Shown here: positions 23,301-33,328 of the stretch, in pieces
Layout: the number at the start of each line of letters is the position of its first letter
Position numbering within the stretch: position 1 is the stretch's first letter
From: JACVRW01 sp963819635
Lineage (GTDB): Bacteria; Actinomycetota; Thermoleophilia; Solirubrobacterales; Thermoleophilaceae
NCBI GenBank assembly: GCA_963819635.1
Contig: CAWFWX010000003.1
Span: forward strand, 806,001 to 870,000
DNA length: 64,000 bases
Direction of reading: 5' to 3'
The notes under the pieces: model-generated
Told to the model about the DNA's origin: nothing
The model's database searches: none
The model's input: only the letters and a program-made list of their open reading frames with translations
Translations under genes and position numbers: made by a program

Positions 23301-23331
23301 GAGCAATCGCTAGGGGCTCCCGTTCGCCGCG

Positions 23332-24627
23332 TCAGGCCGGGAGCTCGCCGCGAAGGGCGTGCTCCAAGCACCTCTCCGCAAGCTCGACGCGCTCCAGTCC
23401 CTTCTCCCGCCAGTCCTCCGTCTGACTGCGGAAGGGACCGGTCGCCCGCCCGAAAACGATCGCCGCGACTCGCAGGCAGAGGTCGCGGCGATCGACTCGT
23501 TGCGAGAACCCGTCGAGCAGCTCACCGGCATAGGCCGCAAAGCGCTCGCGGCCACGGCCGCCGGTCTGACCCGAGGTCCAGACGCGACCGAGCATTGAAG
23601 CGAGGTCGTCCGCCGGGTCGCCCCAGCCGACGCCGTCCAGGTCGACGAGCCCGGTGATCGCCCCAGCGTCGTTGACGAGGATCTGGGAGTCGTAGAAGTC
23701 ACTGTGGACGACGGCCGGCCGCCTGGAGGGAAGCTCTCGGAGCCGGGCGCTCAGGCCCCGAACTCGCGCCTCGTGGTCGGGCAGGATCACGCGGAGCAGT
23801 CGCTCGTGCGCCTTGACCCGCCGTCTCATCGACATCACGCGCTCGTATGCGGAGGCGGTGGCGGGGATCATGTCGAGCAAGGCGAGGATCTCGTCCGCCC
23901 CGGGAGGACTGCCATCGCGCAGCCGGATGAAGTCGCGCAGCGTCTGACCCGGCAGGCCCTCCAGCGCCAGCACGCCGAGATCGCTCCAGACGCCGTAGCG
24001 GCGCGGGATCGGGAGGTGGCCCTCGAGGTCGTCGTGCAGCTGGCCCAGCTGTTCTGCGTCGCCGGGCCGGACGACCTTGAGGTAGATGTAGCGCTTGCCG
24101 GCCGTGACACTCACCCGCTGGGCTTCGCGGTCGAACGTGAGCTGATCGTCGCGCAGCGACAGGCGCACGACCGCGCGCCGCAGGGGCCGGTAGACGAGCG
24201 GCGTGACCTTTACGCGCCGAGGCTCCAGGTGCAGATAGCCGAGCAGGTCCGTGAGCTCGCGCCTGTCGAGCACCCGCGGAAGCCCCTTCAGTACCGGATC
24301 CCCGGGAAAGGGCCACACGCCCACCTCCCCGCCGGCGAGAGCGTGGCGAGAGGTCCCGTCCGGCAACCCGTCGCGGTCAGCCACCGCCGCGACCACCTGT
24401 TCGGTCGGCTCCCGGTCGGGCCAGCTCAGCTGCGCGTGGAAGTTGACGGCCAGCGATCGGCCGGGCGAGTACAGCGCCTGGCGCGCGTGGATCGAGTCGA
24501 CGCTCCCACCACCCTCCTCGGCCACTCTGGCGGCGAGCTCGAGCCCGGCGGCTCCGAGCAGCTCAGGCGCTGTGGGTAGGGCGTCGTCGCGGATGGCCAC
24601 AGGGACCTGCGGCGCGAATGAGCTCAC
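23332..24627 (-). CDS. Aminoglycoside-phosphotransferase-fold kinase-like protein
   Basis: 431 residues with APH/choline-kinase features in the C-terminal half: the catalytic-loop equivalent VVHSDFYDSQILV, in which the usual Asn is Gln, and the metal-binding GLVDLDGVGWGDPADDLASM. The N-terminal half (about 1-190) lacks obvious homology. Such proteins phosphorylate small hydroxylated molecules or are degenerate kinases; the substrate is unknown. It starts 7 bases after the O-antigen-ligase-like gene ends, so it belongs to the polysaccharide locus transcript. Confidence 0.75.
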   Translation of the reverse strand: MSSFAPQVPVAIRDDALPTAPELLGAAGLELAARVAEEGGGSVDSIHARQALYSPGRSLAVNFHAQLSWPDREPTEQVVAAVADRDGLPDGTSRHALAGGEVGVWPFPGDPVLKGLPRVLDRRELTDLLGYLHLEPRRVKVTPLVYRPLRRAVVRLSLRDDQLTFDREAQRVSVTAGKRYIYLKVVRPGDAEQLGQLHDDLEGHLPIPRRYGVWSDLGVLALEGLPGQTLRDFIRLRDGSPPGADEILALLDMIPATASAYERVMSMRRRVKAHERLLRVILPDHEARVRGLSARLRELPSRRPAVVHSDFYDSQILVNDAGAITGLVDLDGVGWGDPADDLASMLGRVWTSGQTGGRGRERFAAYAGELLDGFSQRVDRRDLCLRVAAIVFGRATGPFRSQTEDWREKGLERVELAERCLEHALRGELPA

Positions 24628-24633
24628 GTGCAG

Positions 24634-26727
24634 CTACCCGCCGGGCCGCGAGGCCAGGGTTGCGAGACGTCGCCAGCCGCGACGCTCGGAGCGCAGCATC
24701 CGGTTCGCCGGGCCGGTATAGAGGATCTCGCCGAACGGATTCAGCCTGCGCGCCCGTGCGCAGCTCGGGCCTTGGATCGCGACCCGCGGCGCCCTGCACG
24801 AGGGCCAGGCCGTAGTGGTAGCGCCAATGGTTGGGGTCGAGCCTCGCCGCAGCCTCCATGGATCTGATCGCCTCACGGGGTCGCCCCTGATCGGCGGCGC
24901 AGTAGGCCAGGATCTCGAAGGGCTTGGCGCGACTCGCGACGGCGGCGATCGAGCTACGAGCATCCGCCTGCGCGGCCCGGCACTGACCGTCGTCGAAGGA
25001 GCGGCTGGCATCGTCGAGGGTCGTGTCGGCGATGACGGTACGCACGGCTCCAACCGCCACGAACAGGAAGACGGCGGCGAGGGCGATGCGTGCGACCCAG
25101 GCGGGAGCCAGCCTCACCAGGCCGGGCCCCTCCCCCGGCGCCCGCGCCAGGGCGGCTCCGGCACAGGGCGAAGAGCCAGAGCGAGACCGCGGGGAGCTCC
25201 CAGTCCCAGTCCACGCCGACGTGGAGCACCCACATGAGCGTGGCGGCGACGATTGCCGCGTAGAGGGGCCGCCGTGCCCCCCGGGCGCGCGCCAGGAGGC
25301 CGGCCATGATGGCGAGCAGCGCAACGACGAGCAGGGTGATCCCCACCAGGCCGAGCTCGGCCATGGTCTCGAAGTAGAGCGAGTGCGCTTCGGCCGTCTC
25401 GGCGGGGGTCGGCCGGTGCTGCAGCCACACCGTTTCGTAGGTACCGGCGCCCGAGCCGTTGAGGCGATGCCGGCGAAACTCGTCCATCGCCACGTCCCAG
25501 TGGTCCCGCCGGACGCCCAACCGGGTGTCGTTGAGGCGCGTCCGGGCGTCCGTCGCCGAGCGGTCGGCGGACAGGAACTTGTCGTAGGAATCCTGGAGTT
25601 TCCCGGGGACCTCGAAGGCGGCAAGGCCGCCCGCGACGAACCGCCATCGCGACGACGGCAAGCGCCAGCCGGTTGGCTGGCGCCAACTCCGGCAGCTCGA
25701 TGCGCCGTAGGCGTCGATCGAGCCCGGTCATCAGCAGGCGCAGGAGCGCCGCTCCGACGCACGCGGCGATGACCACTGCCGCGAGGTCGTGGCCCTGGGC
25801 GGCGGCGGCGTTCGTGGTGTTCTCGGCGCTGGCGAGCAGATCCGCGTCGTAGGCGGAACGGAGCGCGAGCAAGGTGGCCGGCACCACAGCCACGAGACCG
25901 GACACCGTGCCGCGCGGCCGGCCCAGCACGAGGTACGCGATCACCCCGACCGCCACGGCAGCCGTCGCCCCGCGGGAGAACGTGAAGTAGAGCGTGAGCG
26001 CCGCGATCGGCACGCCCGCGGCTCCTGCGACGCGAGCCAGCACGGGCTCGCGCTCGTGGCAGGTGAGATGGAGGCAGAGCACCACGCCGACCGCCGCAAG
26101 GAGCCCCAGGGCGTTCCAGTAGGTGATCGGATGGGAGAGCCGGGCCTGGGCCAGCGCGCCGGCGCCTTCGAAGACGTCCGGGTAGAGGCGAGTGGCCAGC
26201 CCGGCCACGCACACCACCACGATCGCGAATGCGATTCCTCTGACCATCGTCGCCACTCCGCCCTTGCGGCGCGGAACCGCGGCGAACAGCAGGAACGCGC
26301 ATGCGTAGAGGCCGGTGCGCTGGGACTCGAGCAGCGCGCGACCGGGGGCATCGGACCACCCGCCCGAGGCAAGCGCCCAAGCCGAGAGGGAGATCAGCGC
26401 CGCCGCAGCGATGAGCGACAGCGTGGTGAGGCCGCTGAACGGGTTGCGGGAGAGCAGGGTGTAACCGACCAGCCCGAGCGCCAGAAGGGCCAGGACGGCG
26501 ACGTGGTCCTCCGGATAGAAGCCTCCCGCGCTGAAGGCCAGGTACAGCGTGAGTGCCCCGGGAACGAGGAGGAACGCCACCTGCCCCACACGGCGAAGCG
26601 CCCTGACCGGGGGTGCCTGCTTCGCCCGCTCGAGCACCGAAGCGTCGGTGACTTCGGCGCTCGCGGCCGTACCCGGCGCAGCGGGCTCGGTCACCGTCAA
26701 TGGATGCAGCTTCGGCTGGGTGGTCAT
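24634..26727 (-). CDS. O-antigen ligase/polymerase-like membrane protein with TPR tail, frameshifted
   Basis: The reading frame is broken three times (near 25,640, 25,165 and 24,760), and each break is repaired by removing one base. The assembled product has about 12 membrane helices (for example VGQVAFLLVPGALTLYLAFS and AALTLYFTFSRGATAAVAVG), a large loop with RRDHWDVAMDEFRRHRLNGS and ETMAELGLVG, as in Wzy/WaaL proteins, and a TPR-like C-terminus (RPREAIRSMEAAARLDPNHW). It polymerises or attaches polysaccharide units outside the membrane. The start is uncertain between ATGs at 26745 and 26727. Sequencing error is the likelier cause. Confidence 0.75.
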
Positions 26728-26839
26728 GCGACTCGGGGGATCCATCCCCCCAGCAGTAACGAGGCCGCGCGTCCCGCCCTTCCGGGGCCCAGGCGCCCAG
26801 GAAGCGCAAGTCCCTTCGCGGAGCAGGCGTTGATCGGAC

Positions 26840-28006
26840 ATGACGTCGACCGACTCTGCGACCTCCACGGGTCTGGTCCACGACTACCTACTCGTGATGC
26901 GCGGAGCGGAGCGGACCTTCGCCGCGATGGCGTCCTGCTGGCCGACGGCACCGATCTACACGCTGCTGTACGACGAGGCCGGCACCGACGGCCAATTCGC
27001 CGACCGCCGGGTCCGCACCTCGTATCTGCAGGCCACCGGGGTGGGTCAGGCCGGCTTCCGGCGTCTGCTGCCCCTATTTCCGGGCGCCGCGCGGCGCCTC
27101 CCCGTGCAGGAGCACGACGTGGTCGTCTCGAGCAGCAGCGCCTTCGCACACGGGGCGCGAGCCCGGAGGGACGCCGTGCACGTCTGTTACTGCCACAGCC
27201 CGTTCCGGTACGCCTGGTTCGAGCGCGAGCGCGCGCTCCAAGAGTGTGGCGCCGTCACGCGCCCCGCGCTACGCCTGGCGCTCGCGCACGCGCGCCGGCG
27301 CGATGTCGCCGCAGCGCGGGACGTGACCCACTACATCGCCAACTCGCAGATCTCCCGCGAGCGCATCCAACGCTTCTGGGACCGGGACGCCACGGTGATT
27401 CATCCGCCCGTCGACGTCGATCGCTTCTCGATTGGCGAGCCCGGCGACTATCTCCTGGTGGTCGGCGAAGTCACGCGCCACAAGCGCACCGATGTCGCGC
27501 TCGAGGCCGCCCGCCGCGCCGGAGCGGCAATCAAGGTCGTCGGATCCGGCCCAGACTTCGATCGGCTGTCCTCCGAGTACGGGGCGACCGCGGAGTTCCT
27601 CGGCCGGGTGTCCGACGAGCACCTGCAGTTGCTCTACCGCCATGCGCGCGCGCTGGTCGTCCCGAACGTCGAGGAGTTCGGCATCGCCGCCGTGGAGGCT
27701 CAGGCCGCGGGCCGGCCCGTCGTCGCCGCAGCCGCGGGCGGTGCGCTCGAGACGGTGATCGAAGGCGAGACCGGGGTGCATGTGCCTGCTGACGATGTCG
27801 ATGCGCTCGCGGAGGCGTTGCGCGAGACCGATTTCGCGCGGTTCAACCCCGAGCGGATCAGGTCCCATGCCTGTGGCTTCTCGACCGAGTCCTTCAAGCA
27901 GCGCCTGACCGCCGAGGTGGATCGCATCGCCGGCCGCGTTGCCGTGGCGGACCTCGTCGCCGCCCAGCGCGGCGACGTGCTGGTGGGCGCGCCCTCCACC
28001 CCGTGA
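26840..28006 (+). CDS. Glycosyltransferase family 4 (mannosyltransferase-like)
   Basis: 388 residues with a GT-B fold. N-terminal HDYLLVMRGAERTFAAM and CYCHSPFRYAW are characteristic of WbaZ-like mannosyltransferases. C-terminal GEVTRHKRTDVALEAARRAG and VPNVEEFGIAAVEAQAAGRP, with the EFGIAAVEA E-x7-E motif, bind the sugar nucleotide. It diverges from the O-antigen-ligase-like gene and overlaps the next glycosyltransferase by 4 bases (GTGA). Likely a cytoplasmic-face polysaccharide assembly enzyme. Confidence 0.88.
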   Translation: MTSTDSATSTGLVHDYLLVMRGAERTFAAMASCWPTAPIYTLLYDEAGTDGQFADRRVRTSYLQATGVGQAGFRRLLPLFPGAARRLPVQEHDVVVSSSSAFAHGARARRDAVHVCYCHSPFRYAWFERERALQECGAVTRPALRLALAHARRRDVAAARDVTHYIANSQISRERIQRFWDRDATVIHPPVDVDRFSIGEPGDYLLVVGEVTRHKRTDVALEAARRAGAAIKVVGSGPDFDRLSSEYGATAEFLGRVSDEHLQLLYRHARALVVPNVEEFGIAAVEAQAAGRPVVAAAAGGALETVIEGETGVHVPADDVDALAEALRETDFARFNPERIRSHACGFSTESFKQRLTAEVDRIAGRVAVADLVAAQRGDVLVGAPSTP

Positions 28007-29218
28007 AGGTTCTCTACGTCAACCACACGGGCTGCCTGGGTGGTGGCGAGCGTTCGCTGCTGGAGCTGATCGGCGGGTTGCCCGACACGATCACGCCGGT
28101 GGCAGCCTGTCCGGCCGGGCCGCTCACCGAACGGCTGCGTGAGCTCGGCGTCGAGACACACGCGATCCCCGAGTTGGACGGGAGCCTCAAGCTGCATCCG
28201 GTCCACACGCCACTCGCGCTCGCCCGGCTGACCCGAGCGGTGCGGGCCGTGGCACGCATCGCGCGCACCACCGAGGCGGACGTGCTGCACGGCAACTCGA
28301 TTCGAGCGGCGATCATCGCCGGGATGGCGAGCGGCCGCTGCGGGCGCCCCGCGGTCGGCCACATACGCGACTGCCTGCCGCCCGGCCGCCTGTCGCGGCT
28401 CGCGCTCGGCGAGGTACGCCGTCGCTGTGCCGCGGTGGTCGCCAACTCGCGCTACACGGCCGATCGCCTCCCCCCCGGCACCGCGCCGCTGGTGGTGCAC
28501 AACCCTGTCGACCTCGGACGCTTCGACCCGGAAACGGTCAGCCGCTCCGAGGCGCGCGCCGAGCTCGGCGCGCGCGATGGTGAGTGCCTGCTCGGAGTCG
28601 TCGCCCAGCTCACCCCGTGGAAGGCGCAGGACGACGCGATCCGCGTGCTCGGCCGCCTGCGCGCGGACGGGTGCGACGCACGGCTGCTGCTGGTCGGGGC
28701 ACCGAAGTTCGTCAGCGAAGGCCACCCGGTTCGACAACCTCGGGTTCGTGGAAGGTCTGCATCGACTCGTCGCCGAGCTCGGGCTCGAGCGCCACGTCGA
28801 CTTCCTCGGCGAGCGGGAGGATGTACCCGCCGTCCTTCGCGCGCTCGACCTGCTGCTGCTGCCGTCCTGGGAAGAGCCCTTCGGGCGTGCCGTGATCGAG
28901 GCGATGGCGATGGGTACACCCGTCGCGGCGACGGCTGTCGGCGGACCGGCGGAGATCGTGCGGCATGGGCAGGACGGGCTACTCCTGCCTCCGCGCGATC
29001 CGGAGTCGTGGGCAGCGACCCTTCGCCCGCTGGCGGCGGATCCCAGGCTGCGGGAGAAGATGGGACGGTGCGGGCGCGAGCGGGCGGTGGCGGACTTCGG
29101 TGTGGACGTGCACGTGAAGCGGGTCGCCGCTGTCTACGAGCAGGTCCTAGGCCTTGACGAGGCTCGGCTGGGTGAACGACGAGGCGTTGGGAATGATCTC
29201 CGCGGCGTCCACGTCTAG
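28003..29218 (+). CDS. Glycosyltransferase family 4, frameshifted
   Basis: A GT-B enzyme in two frames that join near 28,725. The first part has VLYVNHTGCLGGGERSLLEL and the acceptor-domain helices. The second has GFVEGLHRLVAELGLERHV, then DLLLLPSWEEPFGRAVIEAM with the E-x7-E motif and GTPVAATAVGGPAEIV. One extra base in the GGCCACCC stretch explains the break. It is coupled to the preceding glycosyltransferase by GTGA. The 3' end overlaps the convergent DUF1501 gene by about 70 bases. Confidence 0.8.
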
Positions 29219-30526
29219 CCATTGCTCGAGCAGGGCGCAGTAGGCGCCGCGGAAGTCCGCGGTCGCACGCAGGTTGTCGTCGGCGTCGAGCTGCGAATCG
29301 AGAAGGCCCGGGAACGAGCCCACCATCCGGCCCGAAGCCCTCGAGCCAATCACCATTCCCATTCCGGCGGCGCCGTGGTCGGTGCCCGATCCGTTCTCCT
29401 GCGGGCGGCGCCCGAACTCGCTCCACACGTGCGTCAGCACTCGGTCCTGCAGCCCGCGCGCCTCGAGGTCGCGCTGAAAAGCGAACAGGCAGCCTGACGC
29501 CAGCTGCAGGTTCGCCGCCAGGGTGCCCGACTGTCCCGCGTGCGTGTCGTAGGCGCCATGGCCCTCGAGCGCGACCACCTTGAGCGGCAGCCCTCCGTCG
29601 ATCAGCGCGGCGAGTGCGGCCAGCCGTCGCCCGAACCCGATGTCCGGGTAGCTCACCCCGGCCGGAGTCGTGAATCCACCTTGAAAGGGCTCCAGCTGCC
29701 CTCGAAGCGTGTTCAGCGCTGCGACCTGGCCGCGCGCGTAGCGAAGTGCCGGATCGGTGGTGGCGCCCGCGCCGAGTTCCCCGAAGGCGTTCTGCATCTC
29801 CCGCGCGACCGGCTCCTTCACGCCCACCGAGCTGAAGCTGAACTGGGTGGGAGTGGCCACCGTCGCGACCGGCATCTCCCGGGCCGCGATGGACGGCATC
29901 AGGTTCGCGCCCAGAGTCAGTCCCTGAAGGGGGTTGTCGGGCCGGCCGTGCAGGTCGAGATAGCGCCCGAGCCAGCCCCATCGCTCGGACGGATCCAGCT
30001 TGCCCACCTCCCAGTAGTGGCGGCTGGTGAAGTGGGACTGGTTGGGATCGTCGTAGCCGACCGCGGGAAAGACCGTGACCTTGCCCTCCGCGTGCAGGGT
30101 CGCGAGGTTGGAGACGGACGGGTGCCAGCGCAGGCTCGGGTCTTCGCTGAACGGGGTCCCCGCTCCAGGCTCCAGGCCCAGGTTGTTCCGCAGCGTCGCA
30201 TAGCGGGGATGGCTGGCTGGGTCGGGTGCCAGCAGAGTGAGCGAGTCGACCCCTCCTGACAGGAAGACCGAGACGAGGATGGGCTGATCCACGCCCTGAG
30301 CCGCAGCGGCCGCGATGCCCTCCTCGAACGCCTTGGGGCCGAGCGAGGTCGCGCCGTAGACGGCGAGGGCCAGGCCGCTCGCCCGCGAAACGAACGAGCG
30401 GCGCGTCAGCCCCGTGCCCGCGGGGAGTGGCATGCCCGGTTCGATGGCCGGGAGACCCCTCCCTGCCTCGGCCGCCGCGCGGCGTAGTGCCTGTGTTCTC
30501 GAGTAGTCCCTGCAGCAGTCGGGCAT
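29147..30526 (-). CDS. DUF1501 family exported protein
   Basis: 459 residues. An N-terminal twin-arginine-like signal (LTRRSFVSRASGLALAVYG) follows a 40-residue leader. The body has DUF1501 (alkaline-phosphatase superfamily-like) hallmarks: LVSVFLSGGVDSLTLL, NQSHFTSRHYWEVG, VALEGHGAYDTHAGQ and VWSEFGRRPQENGSGTDHGA. The biochemical function of the family is not established. It is encoded directly after a DUF1800 gene, its usual companion, and the pair sits inside the polysaccharide locus. Confidence 0.87.
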   Translation of the reverse strand: MPDCCRDYSRTQALRRAAAEAGRGLPAIEPGMPLPAGTGLTRRSFVSRASGLALAVYGATSLGPKAFEEGIAAAAAQGVDQPILVSVFLSGGVDSLTLLAPDPASHPRYATLRNNLGLEPGAGTPFSEDPSLRWHPSVSNLATLHAEGKVTVFPAVGYDDPNQSHFTSRHYWEVGKLDPSERWGWLGRYLDLHGRPDNPLQGLTLGANLMPSIAAREMPVATVATPTQFSFSSVGVKEPVAREMQNAFGELGAGATTDPALRYARGQVAALNTLRGQLEPFQGGFTTPAGVSYPDIGFGRRLAALAALIDGGLPLKVVALEGHGAYDTHAGQSGTLAANLQLASGCLFAFQRDLEARGLQDRVLTHVWSEFGRRPQENGSGTDHGAAGMGMVIGSRASGRMVGSFPGLLDSQLDADDNLRATADFRGAYCALLEQWLDVDAAEIIPNASSFTQPSLVKA

Positions 30527-30534
30527 GGGCGGTC

Positions 30535-32158
30535 TCAGCTTGTCTGGAGGTCGGGTGAGAAGTAGAGAAGGTGGCGCAGCGCGTTCTGGCGCCACCCGCG
30601 TAGCTCGCGCGGCGGGCCGACTCCGGTCACCGCCTTGACCGCGAAGCTCGTGAGCGCGTCCACGGTCTCGGCGGTCAGGTCTGGATCGCCCCAGAACGCT
30701 CGCGCCCGAGCCACGGCCTGCTGGGGCGTCTCTGTCGACTCGTACGTGTGGACTTCCGTGGCGTCCAGCTCGCGGCCGCGGAGCGCCTCTCGCACCAGTT
30801 CCCAGCGTCCCTTGACGGTGTTCGTGTCGAGCCAGCTGGCGTCGTCCCAACCCGACACGTCGGGCGGGTAGAACAGGCGCTGGCCGGCGTTTCGCGCACA
30901 GCGCGGTCCACAGGTCGGTGTCGATTGCGCGGCGCAGCGCCCGCAGCATGCCCGGCCAGGAACACCACCGGCGGCTTTACCATGCGCGGCCCCCCGTGCA
31001 GCTGTGGATGCAGCAGGATGGCCTCCACCACCGGACGCACCTGCCAGCCGCTCTCGACGTACAGCTGCTCGAGCGCCGCGCGATCGCCATCCGAGGGCGG
31101 CACGGGGATGAAGTAGCTCCAGAGCTTGTTCACGAAGAAGGCGGCGTGCATCGGGTGGCGCACGCACATCGCCACTGCCTGCTCCCAGCCGAAGTTGCCC
31201 GTCTGGCCGAAGACCGTCTTGCTGGTCGGCGTCGAACCAGGGAGGGTGGAAGGCGAACGTGTGCCAGCCGAGCTCCCTCGTGAAGTAGCGCCCGCCATCC
31301 GGTCAGAGCGCGCGCCAGCTCGCGTACGTCCTGCTCGGTGTACGCGCCGCGGTCGGGGCCGAGCGTGAACAGCTCCATCAGCTCGCGCGCGTAGTTCTCG
31401 TTCGGGTGGTCGCGCCGGTTCTCGTTCGCGTCGAGCCAGAGGATCATCGCCGGGTCGATGGTCACGTCCCGTATGAGCTGGTCGAACGACCCGAGCCAGT
31501 GCCGGCGAAACAGCTCGTTCTGGCGAACGAGCAGACTCTGCTGGCCGACACCCGCATCCGATGTCGCGAACCAGTCGTGCCAGATCAGGGTCATGCGCTG
31601 CGCCAGCGGTTGATTGGTACGCACCATGCGGTCGAGGAACCACAGGTGGTCATGTCCAAAGGCGTCCAGGGGATAGATCGGGCCCCCGTCCGCGTCTGTC
31701 GGCTCCGCCCCGGTGAAGCCCTCATCTCCGTCGGGACGGGTCAGCGCGGCGACGGCGCGGTGCAGACCGAGGTCGGCCAAAGCCTGTGCGTGCCCGGGCG
31801 ACGGACCGAAGCCGGCCCGCCAGAGCAGACGTTCGGCCTCGCGCACTCCGAAGGGACCGGACCACATCGCCACGGGTGACGACAGCCGGAGGACGGGCGG
31901 GTCCCCGCCGGGAGGAGCCGGGGAGGGGAGCGGAGGGGCGGGGGGCGCAGGGACAGGCTGAACCGGTACGCGCTTGCGCGGCTTGCGGCAGACGCGACGC
32001 TTGACCCGCCGTCGCCGCCGCTTCGAGTCCACTGCAAGGAGCGACGCGGCCTCGGAGCGCCGAGCGCGTCGTCGGCGCGGAGGCTTGCAGCGAGGCTTGG
32101 GCTTGCGCTTACGACGCCGCACGCGGTCCCTATCGCCCAGTTCGGGGATGCGCCTCAA
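30535..32158 (-). CDS. DUF1800 family protein, frameshifted
   Basis: The coding sequence crosses frames near 31,300, 31,215 and 30,920. After a very basic N-terminal region and a Pro-rich linker come the DUF1800 motifs: EAERLLWRAGFGPSPGHAQA, MTLIWHDWFATSDAGVG, HPNENYARELMELFTLG, then FGWEQAVAMCVRHPMHAAFF and LFYPPDVSGWDDASWLDTNT. It ends YFSPDLQTS, 8 bases before DUF1501. DUF1800/DUF1501 pairs are widespread, apparently exported and of unknown role. Two breaks fit an extra base and one a missing base. The start at 32158 is approximate. Confidence 0.75.
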
Positions 32159-32215
32159 TCGACGCCCATAGCATCGGACGTGCGTCCAGATGGTCCGGCG
32201 CCGCCGGATCTTCGT

Positions 32216-33328
32216 CTACGTGGGGTTGCCCGCGGCCATCCGCGTGAGAAGTGCCTCCACCCGCTCGGCCACCCGTGGCCAGGCGAATGACTGCGCACGC
32301 GCAGCGCCGTTTCGGCCGAGTTCGGCCGCGCGTGCCCTGTCTGTCAGCAGCCCGCCGATCGCATCTGCGATCGCCAGATGGTCTGTCGGATCAACCAGCA
32401 GTCCGGTGCGCTCGTGCTCGACGGCGTCGAGCGCACCGCCCACGTTTCCGGCCACGACGGGAACGCCGCGCGCGTTGGCCTCGAGGTAGACGATCCCAAA
32501 GCCCTCGCCGGCGAAGCCTCCAGCCGGCAGGCGGCTCGGCATGGTGAAGACGTGGGCGCGTGCCAGCCAGGCGTCCCGCTCCTCGTCGGGCAGCGGCCCG
32601 GCGAAGTGGACCGAATCGCCCACCCCCTGCGCTCTTGCGAGCCGCTCGAGCCCCGGCCTGAGAGGCCCGTCTCCCACGATCACCCAGCGCACGTCGGGGA
32701 TCCGCGCGCGGATGAGCGGTAGGGCCCTCATGACCACGTCGTGCCCCTTGTAGCGATCCTCGAGCCGAGCAATCGTCAGGATCGTCGGCGGCCCGTCAAG
32801 GGGCGTCGCCCTTCGGGGCACCGGCAGGTCAACCCCGGGGTGAATCCGGTGGAGGCGCTCCGGCCGCGCCCCGGAACGGGCCGCCAGCTGCCCGGTGTAT
32901 CGGCTGACCACGATGCTGCCGTCCGCGTGCTTGGCGGCGAACCGCGCCAAGCCCGGCTTGGCCCCGACCTCTTTGGCGTGGAAGTACTGGACCATCGGGA
33001 TGCGGAGCGCATGCTTGATGGCGACGGCACCGGGGCTCGTGATGATGTGCGCACTCAGGACCACGTCGGGCCTGAACCTGCGCGCCTCACCAAGGGCGCG
33101 TGCGTTCAGGGCGAGGATCGATGCGTGGCGGTTGCCCCTACGCGGCGGCACACGGTGAACCTCGAGACCATGGAGCGCGTCGAAGTCGCGCGCTCCATGC
33201 GCGTCGAGAGTGACCACCCGCGCATGCATCGTGGGCGCGTAGCGGACCACCCGGTGCACGAGGACCTGGATGCCGCCCAGCTGCGGCGGGTAGTCCGGCG
33301 TCAGCACGAGCACCCGCAGATCAGCCAT
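32216..33328 (-). CDS. Glycosyltransferase family 4
   Basis: 370 residues, intact GT-B. N-terminus LRVLVLTPDYPPQLGGIQVL is the typical GT4 opening. The donor domain has TILTIARLEDRYKGHDVVMR and GFGIVYLEANARGVPVVAGN with the E-x7-E-like motif, plus GALDAVEHERTGLLVDPTD. The ATG at 33328 overlaps the upstream asparagine synthetase end by 8 bases. It resembles PimB/MshA-type retaining transferases; the exact sugar cannot be told. Confidence 0.88.
   Translation of the reverse strand: MADLRVLVLTPDYPPQLGGIQVLVHRVVRYAPTMHARVVTLDAHGARDFDALHGLEVHRVPPRRGNRHASILALNARALGEARRFRPDVVLSAHIITSPGAVAIKHALRIPMVQYFHAKEVGAKPGLARFAAKHADGSIVVSRYTGQLAARSGARPERLHRIHPGVDLPVPRRATPLDGPPTILTIARLEDRYKGHDVVMRALPLIRARIPDVRWVIVGDGPLRPGLERLARAQGVGDSVHFAGPLPDEERDAWLARAHVFTMPSRLPAGGFAGEGFGIVYLEANARGVPVVAGNVGGALDAVEHERTGLLVDPTDHLAIADAIGGLLTDRARAAELGRNGAARAQSFAWPRVAERVEALLTRMAAGNPT

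Noticed and set aside
23289..23311. Hairpin AGCGAT ... ATCGCT at the end of the repeat-protein gene
   Set aside because: The stem is short, its first arm lies inside the coding sequence and no T tract follows, so I did not call a terminator.
25789..27792. 667-residue plus-strand open frame
   Set aside because: It runs antisense to the O-antigen-ligase-like gene and then in the wrong frame of a good glycosyltransferase. No domain is visible.
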